From Ferrimonas sediminicola (lineage in GTDB: Bacteria > Pseudomonadota > Gammaproteobacteria > Enterobacterales > Shewanellaceae), in NCBI RefSeq assembly GCF_005116715.1, contig NZ_SWCI01000003.1, forward strand, positions 186,001-250,000: a DNA stretch of 64,000 bases. The letters run 5' to 3'. Below are positions 56,233-64,000 of this stretch, in pieces. The translations under genes were made by a program, and so were the position numbers. The notes under the pieces are model-generated. The model saw nothing but the letters and a program-made list of their open reading frames with translations, was not told the DNA's origin and made no database searches. Positions within the stretch are counted from its first letter, which is position 1. The number at the start of each line of letters is the position of its first letter.

Positions 56233-57150
56233 CAGCGAGCTGATGGTCAGCCACAGGCCGACCCCCAGCATCAGCGGGCGGGGGCCCGCCTCCCTGAGTC
56301 TGCGGGCGGTGATGCCGCACCCGATCAGAAACAGACACACCACCAGCAGGCGTTTGCTGGCCCAGAACACCCCCTCCCAAATCGGCGCCATCTGCGGCAG
56401 CAGATGGGCCACTCCAATGGCCAAACAGTAGTAGAGGATAAACATCGGCACACTGAGCTTGCGGCTGTGGCTGCGGAAGGCGAGGGCACTGATGAAGGCC
56501 ACCGGGATGATCCACAGGGCTCGGGCCAACTTGAGGGTGGTGGCGGTGATCAGTGCCTGGTCACCGTAGGCGCCGGCGGCCCCCACCACCGAGGAGGTGT
56601 CGTGGATGGCGATGGCACTCCAGATGCCGAACTGCTCCTGGCTCAGTCCCAGCAGATGACCGATAGCGGGAAACAGGAACAGGGCCACGGAGTTGAGCAC
56701 AAACACCGTGGCCAGGGCCAGCGAGACCTGCCTGCTGTCGGCGTCGATGGCGGGGGCAACGGCGGCGATGGCGCTGCCGCCGCAGATGGCGGTCCCCGAG
56801 GCGATCAGGTGACCGGTCTTGCTGTCCAGTTTCAGGGCCCGGGCCATCAGGGTGCCCAGCAGCAGGGTGCCGAAGATGGTCACCACGATCACCCCCAGTC
56901 CGGCCCGGGTGGCCTCAATGGCCTGGTCCAGCTGGATGCCGAAGCCCAGACCGACGATGGAGAGGGCCAGCAGCTTCTTGGCCAGGGCGCCGGTGTTGAC
57001 CCCCTGGGGGATCGCTCCGAGGCTGGCGGCCACGATGCCCAGCACCAGCGCCATGGGTGAGCTGATCAGCGGCAGCAGGCAGGCCAGGGCGGTGAGCCAG
57101 AACAGGGCGTGCAGCGGCCGGGAGAACAGTTTGGGGCTGGGGTGTGACAT
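56209..57150 (-). CDS. YeiH/UPF0324-family putative sulfate/sulfite exporter
   Basis: 313 residues with about ten predicted membrane helices. Family motifs: [38 protein letters not shown] (conserved Cys-Gly-Gly-Ser), [17 protein letters not shown] and the C-terminal [14 protein letters not shown]. coli YeiH is controlled by the LysR protein YeiE; transport of a sulfur or nucleoside-related solute has been proposed but is not settled. ATG 57150 preferred over a TTG one codon earlier. Monocistronic and divergent from the lysine-riboswitch operon. Confidence 0.88.
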   Translation of the reverse strand: MSHPSPKLFSRPLHALFWLTALACLLPLISSPMALVLGIVAASLGAIPQGVNTGALAKKLLALSIVGLGFGIQLDQAIEATRAGLGVIVVTIFGTLLLGTLMARALKLDSKTGHLIASGTAICGGSAIAAVAPAIDADSRQVSLALATVFVLNSVALFLFPAIGHLLGLSQEQFGIWSAIAIHDTSSVVGAAGAYGDQALITATTLKLARALWIIPVAFISALAFRSHSRKLSVPMFILYYCLAIGVAHLLPQMAPIWEGVFWASKRLLVVCLFLIGCGITARRLREAGPRPLMLGVGLWLTISSLSLLYLLA

Positions 57151-57423
57151 CAATGGGCTCTCGCTAGTGAAAGGCGCTCAGTATAAGGGGCTGGCTTGGC
57201 GGTGACGAGATCCCGATCACGCTTTTACCCTCTTTTGCCCCTGAGCAGGGCGGGGCCGCGCGCCGTCGCCGGCGGATGTAGCGCCCTCTGGAGAAAAGTT
57301 GCGGTTTTGTGGCTTTTGTCGGTTAGGCAGGTCTAAACGCTGATTTGTTAACTTTTTACTGGCGCTTGAAACGGATTCTGGTTAGGCTTGAACACTTAAC
57401 ACATAGTTACCCGCCCTGGGTAA

Positions 57424-57612
57424 CGGTAGAGGCGCATCGCCTATCAGTATCTCGTCTTAGGGTGACTCCCGAAGAGGTCGAGAGAAAGGAGTCGATGCCG
57501 AAGTGGCAGGGGCGTCATCCCCGGTCGCTGGGGCTGTATCGAACAGGTGCAGCACTGCCATGGTAAATCCCAAACGGACCTTGGGGATTAAATTTACTGT
57601 GGAGCGCTACTG
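57424..57612 (+). ncRNA. Lysine riboswitch (L-box)
   Basis: The region shows the L-box core in order: P1 5' strand CGGTAG, then GAGGCGC and AGTATC near 57430-57452; GTCGATGCCGAAG (57491-57503); CTGGGGCTGTATC (57529-57541); and the 3' end GTGGAGCGCTACTG (57599-57612), whose CTACTG closes P1. Order and motifs match known lysC leaders. No T-run terminator follows; instead TCTCT at 57631-57635 could pair with the ribosome site AGAGA at 57695-57699, suggesting control of translation. The downstream genes (transporter, lysA) fit lysine sensing. Confidence 0.9.
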
Positions 57613-57703
57613 AAGGACGGCGTCGCCTGATCTCTACGGGTGGCGTCCGCGACCTGTCGTCGCTGTCAGCAGCCTCCATCGTACCTATAGACAAAGAGAC
57701 ACG

Positions 57704-59290
57704 ATGGCTTTAATCAGTTACGCCGATTCGGCACTATCCATTCTTCCGCCCGTGGCCGCCATTGGCCTGGCAATCCTGACCCGCAGGGTGCTGCTCTCCC
57801 TTGGACTGGGTATCGTCCTGGGCATCGCCATGCTGGCGGATTTCTCCCCTGCCGTGCTGCTGTCCGAGCTGAGCGCACGGGCCACCGGCCTGGTGTGGGA
57901 AGGGGAGGGGGTTGCCAGCTGGAACCTCTATACTCTGGGTTTCCTGATGATCATGGGGATGCTGATGGCGCTGATCTCGGTCTCCGGCGGTACCCGCGCC
58001 TTCGCCCACTGGGCCCGCAGGCGCATTCGCGATCGCCGGGACGCCCAGTGGATGACCCTGTTCCTGGGGGCGGTGATCTTCATCGATGATTACTTCAATG
58101 CCCTGCTGGTGGGCAATGTGGCCCGGCCGGTGACCGACCAGTACCGCATCTCCCGAGAGAAGCTGGCCTACTGCATCGACTCCACCTCGGCGCCGGTGTG
58201 CGTGATCTCGCCCATCTCCACCTGGGGGGCGTACATCATGTCGCTGCTGGCCGCCCTGCTGGCCACTCATGGCCTGAATGAGGTCACCGCCCTGTCGCTG
58301 TTCGCTCAGATGATCCCCTTTAACCTCTATGCCGTCACCGCCCTGGCGTTGCTGATCTGTGTGGTCTATTTCCGCCTTGATGTCGGTCCCATGGCGGAGG
58401 CGGAGCGCCGAGCCCAGGCGGGGCAGCCGTGGGACGAGGCCAAGGGTATGCCCGCCGGTGAGGACCTGGGGCTGGAGCAGGTGCGCGGCGGCACCGTACT
58501 CAACCTGGCCGGTCCGCTGCTGCTGCTGGTCAGCCTGGTGGTGGGACTGATGCTGTTCTCCGGCGATAGGGCGCTGCACGCCATGGGCCACGCTTTCGGG
58601 CTCATTGCCGCCCTGGAGAACGCCGACGGGGCCTGGTCCATGGTGACCGCCGGCAGCATCACCCTGGTGATCACCGCCCTGGGGATGATCGCCCAGGGAG
58701 TGTCGCCCGTCCTGATTGGCCGGGCCGCCGTCAAGGGGGTACACTCCATGTTGCCGGCGGTCTACATCCTGCTGATGGCGTGGACCATCGCCGGGGTGAT
58801 TGCCGACCTGCAAACCGGCAACTACCTGGCCGGGCTGGCGTCCGACAGCCTGCCCCAAACCCTGCTGCCGGCGTTGGTGTTCCTGATCTCGGCCGCCGCC
58901 GCGTTTTCCACCGGCACCAGCTACGGCACCTTCGCCATCATGTTGCCCATTGCCGCCAACATGGCCCTGGCTCTGGAGCCGGCACTGCTGGTGCCCGCCC
59001 TGTCCGCGGTGCTGGCCGGCGGGGTATTTGGCGATCACTGCTCTCCCATCTCCGACACCACCATCCTCTCCTCCACCGGCTCCGCCTGCCACCATATGGA
59101 CCACGTGGCCACCCAACTGCCCTATGCGCTGGTGGCGGCCGCCCTGGCGCTGGCCGGCTATCTGGTGCTGGGCTTTACCGGATCGGTGGCCGCCGGACTG
59201 CTGATCAGCTGCCTGGGACTGATGGTGGTGGTTGGCCTGCTGCGCCGCCGTGAGGGTGGAATGAATCACTACAGAACCGAAGGGGCTTGA
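57704..59290 (+). CDS. NhaC-family transporter, probable lysine transporter
   Basis: 528 residues, about 12 membrane helices. NhaC-superfamily motifs: IDDYFNALLVGNVARPVTD, DSTSAPVCVISPISTWGAY, and GGVFGDHCSPISDTTILSSTGS near residues 440-461. Annotated by homology as a Na+/H+ antiporter type. The lysine riboswitch immediately upstream and lysA two bases downstream indicate lysine transport instead; riboswitch-linked NhaC members were called LysW in comparative genomics. Ribosome site AAAGAGAC lies before the ATG. Confidence 0.9.
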   Translation: MALISYADSALSILPPVAAIGLAILTRRVLLSLGLGIVLGIAMLADFSPAVLLSELSARATGLVWEGEGVASWNLYTLGFLMIMGMLMALISVSGGTRAFAHWARRRIRDRRDAQWMTLFLGAVIFIDDYFNALLVGNVARPVTDQYRISREKLAYCIDSTSAPVCVISPISTWGAYIMSLLAALLATHGLNEVTALSLFAQMIPFNLYAVTALALLICVVYFRLDVGPMAEAERRAQAGQPWDEAKGMPAGEDLGLEQVRGGTVLNLAGPLLLLVSLVVGLMLFSGDRALHAMGHAFGLIAALENADGAWSMVTAGSITLVITALGMIAQGVSPVLIGRAAVKGVHSMLPAVYILLMAWTIAGVIADLQTGNYLAGLASDSLPQTLLPALVFLISAAAAFSTGTSYGTFAIMLPIAANMALALEPALLVPALSAVLAGGVFGDHCSPISDTTILSSTGSACHHMDHVATQLPYALVAAALALAGYLVLGFTGSVAAGLLISCLGLMVVVGLLRRREGGMNHYRTEGA

Positions 59291-59291
59291 T

Positions 59292-60539
59292 ATGGATTTC
59301 TTTAACTACAGTGACGGTCAGTTGATGGCCGAGTCGGTCTCGGTGGCGCAGGCCGCCGAGCGTTTTGGCACCCCCTGCTACCTCTACTCCAGGGCCACCA
59401 TCGAGCGCCACTGGCACGCCTTCAGCGATGCCATGGGGGGCCGGGAACACCTGATCTGCTATGCAGTCAAGGCCAACTCCAACCTGGCGGTGCTCAACCT
59501 GATGGCCCGCCTGGGCTCCGGCTTCGACATCGTCTCCGGCGGCGAGCTGGCGCGGGTGCTGCAAGCGGGCGGGGATCCGGCCAAGGTGGTGTTTTCTGGT
59601 GTCGGCAAGACCGAAGCGGAGATGCGCCAGGCGCTGCGGGCGGGGATCCTCTGCTTCAACGTGGAATCGGAGGCGGAGCTGGAGCGGCTCAATCGGGTGG
59701 CGGCGGAGTTGGGGGTGTCGGCTCCGGTGTCGCTGCGCATCAATCCGGACATTGACGCCAACAGCCACCCCTATATCTCCACCGGACTGAAGCAGAACAA
59801 GTTCGGCATTCCCTGGGACCGGGCGGTGCCAGTCTACCAGCGGGCCGCCCAGCTGGAGCACCTCAGAGTGACCGGCATGGACTGCCACATCGGCTCCCAG
59901 TTGACCGAGGCGCGCCCCTTCGTCGAGGCGCTGGAGCGACTGCTCGGGTTGATGGATCAACTGGGCGACGAGGGGATCGAGTTGGAGCACCTGGACCTGG
60001 GCGGCGGCCTCGGGGTTCCCTACACCGATGAGCGGCCCCCCAGCCCGGCGGAGTATGTGAAGGCGTTGCTGCCCAGCCTGGGCGACCGCCAACTCAAGCT
60101 GATCCTGGAGCCGGGCCGGGCGATCATGGCCAACGCCGGTATCCTGGTCACCAAGGTGGAGTTCCTCAAGCGGGGGGAGGATCGCGATTTCGCCATCGTC
60201 GATGCGGCCATGAACGACCTGCTGCGTCCCAGCCTCTACGGTGCCGTCCAGCCGATCGTGCCGGTGCAGCCCAGGCAGGGAGAGGCGCGGCTCTATGACA
60301 TCGTCGGTCCGGTGTGTGAAACCGGGGATTTCCTCGGTAAGGAGCGCCGCCTGGCCCTGGCCCCGGGGGATCTGCTGGCGGTGCGCGGCGCCGGTGCCTA
60401 CGGCTTTACCATGGCCTCCAACTACAACAGCCGTCCCCGGGTGGCGGAGCTGATGGCCGACGGGGAGCGGTTACACCTGATTCGAGAGCGGGAGCCCATG
60501 GCCCAGTTGTGGCAGGGGGAGCGGCTCCTGCCGGAGTAG
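59292..60539 (+). CDS. lysA: Diaminopimelate decarboxylase (LysA)
   Basis: 415 residues. PLP Lys in YAVKANSN (about residues 57-64), HIGSQLTE, phosphate-binding GGGLGVPY, EPGRAIMANAG, and the substrate Cys/Glu in GPVCETGDFL. Converts meso-diaminopimelate to lysine, the last step of the pathway started by Asd in this window. The ATG begins one base after the transporter stop codon, so both are read from the riboswitch-controlled mRNA. No terminator was seen directly after it; AT-richer, mobile-element debris begins within 100 bp. Confidence 0.97.
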   Translation: MDFFNYSDGQLMAESVSVAQAAERFGTPCYLYSRATIERHWHAFSDAMGGREHLICYAVKANSNLAVLNLMARLGSGFDIVSGGELARVLQAGGDPAKVVFSGVGKTEAEMRQALRAGILCFNVESEAELERLNRVAAELGVSAPVSLRINPDIDANSHPYISTGLKQNKFGIPWDRAVPVYQRAAQLEHLRVTGMDCHIGSQLTEARPFVEALERLLGLMDQLGDEGIELEHLDLGGGLGVPYTDERPPSPAEYVKALLPSLGDRQLKLILEPGRAIMANAGILVTKVEFLKRGEDRDFAIVDAAMNDLLRPSLYGAVQPIVPVQPRQGEARLYDIVGPVCETGDFLGKERRLALAPGDLLAVRGAGAYGFTMASNYNSRPRVAELMADGERLHLIREREPMAQLWQGERLLPE

Positions 60540-60932
60540 CAGCTTCGTGGCGAGTGAGACGATAATAAAGGGCTGTGCCTGAGTTAGCTGTTGAAGTTAG
60601 GCGATGCCTTGGTTTACCGGGCTAGCCCGTGTAATGACACACTCAAACATGAACGGGAACCTGGTGCGCATTTCAACAGACATATATGGACGCTCCTGCA
60701 GTTGCAAGACTTTGATGAGATCGGTTTGCGGACATATATCCGGCGTCTGTTTTACCTTCTTGAGGTGGCGCCACAATGTGATCCGAACCTGGCCACCTAT
60801 ACACTGGAACGACATTTCCTGTCGATATGATTTCGGGCTCTTGCCAGGCCGGATAACCGTTTGTTCATCAAGGTATGCAAACTCAAGGTGCGAGGAACTC
60901 TCTATACCTCCCTGTGATTACGGGGAGGACGC
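60540..60932. other. AT-richer non-coding stretch between lysA and the IS110 remnant
   Basis: No gene I can defend. A 79-codon frame (60591-60830, starting KLGDALVYRAS, containing DEIGLRTYIRRLFYLLEV) has a coding-like amino-acid mix but no clear ribosome site and no known family; it could be a fragment. GC content falls below the surrounding genes, pointing to acquired DNA. GGCTGTG at 60571 mirrors CACAGCC at 62118-62124. Confidence 0.4.
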
Positions 60933-61716
60933 TTACTTGGTCACTGCGAATGCGTGCGCCAAATCAAACTTGTTACCGCTGACCGTCATGCTCCAGGCAA
61001 TCCGGGCAAGCTTGTTGGCCAGCGCGACTATCGCTTTACGCTTGCCTCTGCGTACAATCAGCTTGCTCAGCCACTTCCCCAGCCGGTCTGCTCGTTTCGA
61101 TACGTGGGCGAGAACGGCTCTTGCTCCGTGGTTCGGCAACCCCCTCAGCTGCTTGTTCCCGGCTTTGGTGATACTGCCTGGCCGGAGTTTGCCTCCGGTG
61201 CATCGTTGCTTGGGGACTAGGTCACACCAGGCTGCCAGTCGACGACCATTGGAAGAGTGCCGACCATCGCCAACCTCACTGACGAAGGCAGCTGCCACGA
61301 TAGGACCAAAGCCTGGAATGCTCTGCAACCGCTGATAGCGGGGCTGCAGTTGGCACAGCTGATGAATCTCGTGCTCTACGGCTTCTGTCTCATCATCCAG
61401 GGCTTTGAGCTCACTGTGCATTAGCAGATGGCAAGCGCATCATTGGCGTCATTCTTTTGGGCAGACACCATTGGCTTAACGTGTTGCGCAGGGATGAGCT
61501 TGACCTGGTAACCCGCTTGCTGAGGCCGTCTCCCCAATAGTGAGAGCGGCCACAGGCCTCCAGGGCCACCAAGGTTGCAGCAGGAAAATCTTGGAGTGTG
61601 CGAAACAGCTTGTCTCTTTTGACCTTGCGGCTCCAAAGGACAGAGCCGTCTTCCAGCAATACACACACCTGAAAAACACTCTTGGCTAAATCAATTCCAA
61701 TGGCTTTAATAGACAT
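60933..61716 (-). pseudogene. Broken IS110-family transposase
   Basis: Reading leftward from 61716, the start MSIKAIGIDLAKSVFQVCVL is the IS110 DEDD/RuvC-like N-terminus (Asp in GIDLAK, Glu in LEACG). Between about 61510 and 61535 the frame shifts; the correct sequence continues in another frame as GYQVKLIPAQHVKPMVSAQKNDANDALAIC and hits a stop at 61424. The C-terminal Transposase_20 half resumes at once in the third frame (HSELKALDDETEAVEHEI, QSIPGFGPIVAAAF, LAAWCDLVPKQ) to a stop at 60933. About 80 residues normally between these parts are missing, so there is one frameshift plus one internal deletion, and no active enzyme. Confidence 0.9.
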
Positions 61717-61925
61717 GATGGACGTTCCTTTCTGGGAATTACGTTTCGCAACCTAATTCTGGCGCATTTGACGCCGTACTGTAGGGGGGCGTCCATCACA
61801 TCACCGGACCCTGATTTTCGTCAGGGTGACGATTGTGGGTGTGGTGCAGGGACACCTGGTAGCCAGGTTCAACAGTACTCTGCAGGTTGGTACAGCGTGG
61901 ATTCAACCCACGCAGTCCCCTCCGG

Positions 61926-61955
61926 CACGGTCATGCCGGCGCATGCCGGTATCCA
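61926..61955. repeat. REP-like palindromic repeat
   Basis: CACGGTCATGCCGGCGCATG followed by CCGGTATCCA resembles the widespread repeat GTCATTCC-hairpin-GGAATCCAG. The hairpin is CCGGC-GCAT-GCCGG at 61936-61949. Only one copy is in this window, so repeat status rests on recognition of the motif. Confidence 0.5.
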
Positions 61956-61957
61956 GA

Positions 61958-62124
61958 GGCTGTGTTGGCAAGGGTTTTATGGGGCCTCCAGAATGTGTCC
62001 AAACTCGATACTGATTTCGACAGGCGCTGGTTCCTGCCCTTCTTCTGGAAGACGATGTACTGAGTACTGCTGAGCGCGACAAGAGCAAGCTTGGTTGGTG
62101 AGCACCAGTTATTTTGACACAGCC
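61958..62124. mobile_element. MITE-like or IS-end remnant bounded by inverted repeats
   Basis: GGCTGTGT (61958-61965) and ACACAGCC (62117-62124) are perfect 8-bp inverted repeats 167 bp apart, and the right end reads inward as GGCTGTGTCAAAATAA, a style common at insertion-sequence ends. No coding content. A related GGCTGTG at 60571 could instead be the partner, bracketing 1.55 kb that includes the IS110 remnant. No convincing target duplication. Confidence 0.4.
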
Positions 62125-62154
62125 TAAAAAAGCCCGCTTGCGCGGGCCTTTTTC
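62125..62154 (-). terminator. Intrinsic terminator after nadE
   Basis: GCCCGC (62132-62137) and GCGGGC (62142-62147) with TTGC loop; A6 on the plus strand gives the T run for leftward transcription. Confidence 0.88.
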
Positions 62155-62155
62155 A

Positions 62156-62986
62156 TCAGTCGTAGATGGTGGGGATCGGTTGGCGCTTATGCTGGGTGGC
62201 CACGTAGATGTCGATGATCCTCGCCTCCACCTCGGGCGCCACCTGCTTGCCCTCCAGGAAATCGTCGATCTGATCGTAGGTCAGCCCCAGGGCGATCTCG
62301 TCCTCCAGCCCGGGACGGTTGCACTCCAGGTCGGCGGTGGGCGCCTTGACCACCAGCTGTTCCGGCGCCCCCAGATGGCTGGCCAGCTGCCTGACCTGGC
62401 GCTTGTTGAGGCCAAACAGGGGCGCCAGGTCACAGGCACCGTCACCGTGCTTGGTGTAGAAACCGGTGACGTTTTCGGCACTGTGGTCGGTACCGGCGAC
62501 CAGGCCGTTGGTCAGTGCCGCCACCTTGTACTGGGCCACCATCCGCATCCTGGCCTTGACGTTGCCCTTGGCGAAATCCAGCTTGTGGGTGTCCACCTCC
62601 TGGATCCCCGCCTGCTCCAGACCAGCCAGCGCTTCCTCATTGATGCTGTCCACGCCGGCCTTGATGTTGATGGTGATCTGCTTGCTCGGCTGGATAAAGC
62701 GGCAGGCCATCTGCGCCTCATCCTCATCCTTCTGTACTCCGTAGGGCAGGCGTACCGCGATAAACTGATAATCGGGAATCGTTTTGCCCTGGTTGAGACC
62801 GTCCACCGCCAGTTGGCACAGGCGTCCGGTGACGCTGGAGTCCACCCCACCGCTGATCCCGAGAACCAGGCTCCTGCACCCCGACTCCTCGAGCTTGCCC
62901 TGGATAAAGGCGACCCGGCGCTGAACCTCAACTTCAGGGTTGATAACCGCCAGTACTCTCATCTCTTTAAGGATCTGTCCTTTCAC
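62156..62986 (-). CDS. nadE: NH3-dependent NAD+ synthetase (NadE)
   Basis: 276 residues, the ammonia-dependent short form (E. coli 275). The PP-loop SGGVDSS is at about residues 45-51, with [48 protein letters not shown] and [11 protein letters not shown] as further family blocks. Adenylates and amidates nicotinate adenine dinucleotide. It begins with GTG at 62986, supported by ACGGAG six bases upstream; an ATG at 62962 would remove eight residues. Monocistronic. Confidence 0.96.
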   Translation of the reverse strand: MKGQILKEMRVLAVINPEVEVQRRVAFIQGKLEESGCRSLVLGISGGVDSSVTGRLCQLAVDGLNQGKTIPDYQFIAVRLPYGVQKDEDEAQMACRFIQPSKQITINIKAGVDSINEEALAGLEQAGIQEVDTHKLDFAKGNVKARMRMVAQYKVAALTNGLVAGTDHSAENVTGFYTKHGDGACDLAPLFGLNKRQVRQLASHLGAPEQLVVKAPTADLECNRPGLEDEIALGLTYDQIDDFLEGKQVAPEVEARIIDIYVATQHKRQPIPTIYD

Positions 62987-63194
62987 TGTGTGCTCCGTTG
63001 GCAGGCTGGTTTGACCCAGTTAATTTAACATCGCCTCCCCCAGGGGGAAAGCGTTGCCGGCGGCAGCCGCCGCGGTTTGGGCGGGGTCAAGGGGGGAGAG
63101 GCAGGCTGCTATGGTAGGGCCGTCGTTTTGTGTGGGCGGGCGCCCTACGGCAGGAAAACGGCGCATGACCACCGTCACAAAAGGGCGCACGGGT

Positions 63195-63213
63195 GCATCA
63201 AGATTATTGATGC
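63195..63213 (-). terminator. Hairpin after the LysR-type gene
   Basis: GCATCAA (63195-63201) and TTGATGC (63207-63213), loop GATTA, 25 bp beyond the stop codon of the regulator. T tract is poor. The rest of 62987-63194 contains no gene I can support. Confidence 0.45.
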
Positions 63214-63237
63214 GCCTCATCAGCAAAACTGCGGGAT

Positions 63238-64000
63238 TTAGCGGGCGCTGGGCAGGCGAGAGAGCAGCTGCTTGGCTTCGTGGCGGATGCATTCACGCAC
63301 CGGATTGTCGGCCGAGTCCGCCCGCCAGATAAAGGAGAGGGTGCGTGCCATATTCAGTCCCGGGACCTCCAGGGCGACCAGCTCGCCGCTCTCCAGCTGA
63401 GCCGCCACATCCAGATAGGGCAGGCAGCTCAGGTAGTAGCCCTTGGTGACCATGGTGCGCAGCACCGGCACATGCTCATACTCCCGCCATACGTCCAGAT
63501 CGGACACCAGGCCGTGGATGGCACTGTCGAAGATGCGCCGGGTACCGGCTCCCTGCTCCCGCAGCACCCACTTGGCCTGCTCCAGCTGGGCGGCGCTGAT
63601 CTGCTTCTGGCGGGCAAAGGGGTGGTGCTTGGCGGCGACGATCACCAGGTGGTCATCGCACCAGACCTCATGACAGATGCGGCTGTCGTCGCAACGCCCC
63701 TCGATGATGCCGATGTCGTACTGGTAGTTGAGCACTCCCTCGATCACCTTCTGGGTGTTGTGCACCGTCAGCTCGATGCGGATCTCCGGGAAATCGCCGT
63801 CGATGCGGCTGATAAGCTCCGGCACCAGGTGTTCGGCGGCGGTCTGGCTGGCCGCCAGCTGGATCTCCCCGCTGATCAGGTGCTGATCATAGAGCCCCAG
63901 CTCGATCTGCCTGGCATCGTGCAGCAGCTGCTTGGCCCTGGGCCGTAGCCAGTTGCCCCAGTGGCTAAGAACCATGCGTTTGCCCTGGCGCTCAAACAGC
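63238..64000 (-). CDS. LysR-type transcriptional regulator, YeiE/CysB-like (N-terminus beyond window)
   Basis: At least 254 residues of a LysR regulator; the winged-helix part lies outside the window, but the sequence entering it (LFERQGKRMVLSHWGNWLRP) is the end of the HTH domain and start of the linker helix. The effector domain begins GEIQLAASQTAAEHLVPELI and includes VLREQGAGTRRIFDSA, resembling E. coli YeiE. A yeiH-like gene, which YeiE controls in E. coli, lies 6 kb away in the window rather than adjacent. Ligand unknown. Confidence 0.88.
   Translation of the reverse strand, partial: LFERQGKRMVLSHWGNWLRPRAKQLLHDARQIELGLYDQHLISGEIQLAASQTAAEHLVPELISRIDGDFPEIRIELTVHNTQKVIEGVLNYQYDIGIIEGRCDDSRICHEVWCDDHLVIVAAKHHPFARQKQISAAQLEQAKWVLREQGAGTRRIFDSAIHGLVSDLDVWREYEHVPVLRTMVTKGYYLSCLPYLDVAAQLESGELVALEVPGLNMARTLSFIWRADSADNPVRECIRHEAKQLLSRLPSAR

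Overview
The window looks like ordinary chromosome from a GC-rich (about 60%) marine-type gammaproteobacterium of the Alteromonadales. Ferrimonas, or a close relative of Shewanella, is the best guess. This rests on gene content and order (mnmC/fabB/pdxB/asd/fimV/truA/accD/folC/dedD/cvpA/purF; tig/clpP/clpX/lon/hupB/ppiD followed by fabV), on protein resemblance recalled from E. coli, Vibrio and Shewanella homologues, and on base composition. No database search was possible.

Layout. 1-15.3 kb: a protein tail, an ATP-NAD kinase-like gene, yfcL, then mnmC facing away from fabB, followed by pdxB-asd, fimV, truA, accD-folC-dedD and cvpA-purF. 15.3-20.5 kb: a YohC-like membrane protein, ppiB-lpxH, cysS, folD, and a tRNA cluster (Pro, a broken Pro copy, Arg, His). 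20.5-31.2 kb: the protein quality-control block tig, clpP, clpX, lon (with a clear sigma-32-type promoter), hupB, tRNA-Asp, ppiD, and then the enoyl-ACP reductase gene fabV behind a perfect 18-bp inverted repeat. 31.2-46.9 kb: a more lineage-specific stretch. It holds a secreted metallopeptidase/propeller/barrel protein, a wax ester synthase/DGAT-like acyltransferase, a chemoreceptor, topB, the glycyl-radical pair yjjI-yjjW, a DnaQ-like exonuclease, a small alarmone synthetase, a stand-alone HypX and a DUF533 protein. 46.9-57.2 kb: an acrAB-type efflux pair, a small flagellar-rod-like protein, a Tsx-like porin, metY, a Mn-dependent pyrophosphatase, a 50-residue membrane protein and a YeiH-like transporter. 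57.2-64 kb: a lysine riboswitch controlling an NhaC-family transporter and lysA, a decayed IS110-type insertion sequence in AT-richer DNA, nadE, and a LysR-type regulator cut by the window end.

The genes fall into recognisable tasks. Fatty-acid synthesis is represented by fabB, accD and fabV. Amino-acid and cofactor supply is covered by asd, pdxB, folC, folD, lysA, metY and nadE. Protein folding and proteolysis uses tig, clpPX, lon, ppiB and ppiD. tRNA supply and modification involves mnmC, truA, cysS and five tRNA loci.

I found no CRISPR array, prophage or obvious defence island. The less ordinary signals are the rearranged tRNA-Pro duplicate, the fabV inverted repeat, the peptidase-propeller-barrel fusion, the solitary HypX, a tiny flagellar-rod-like gene beside an 11-bp-phased direct repeat, and the nested debris around the IS110 remnant.
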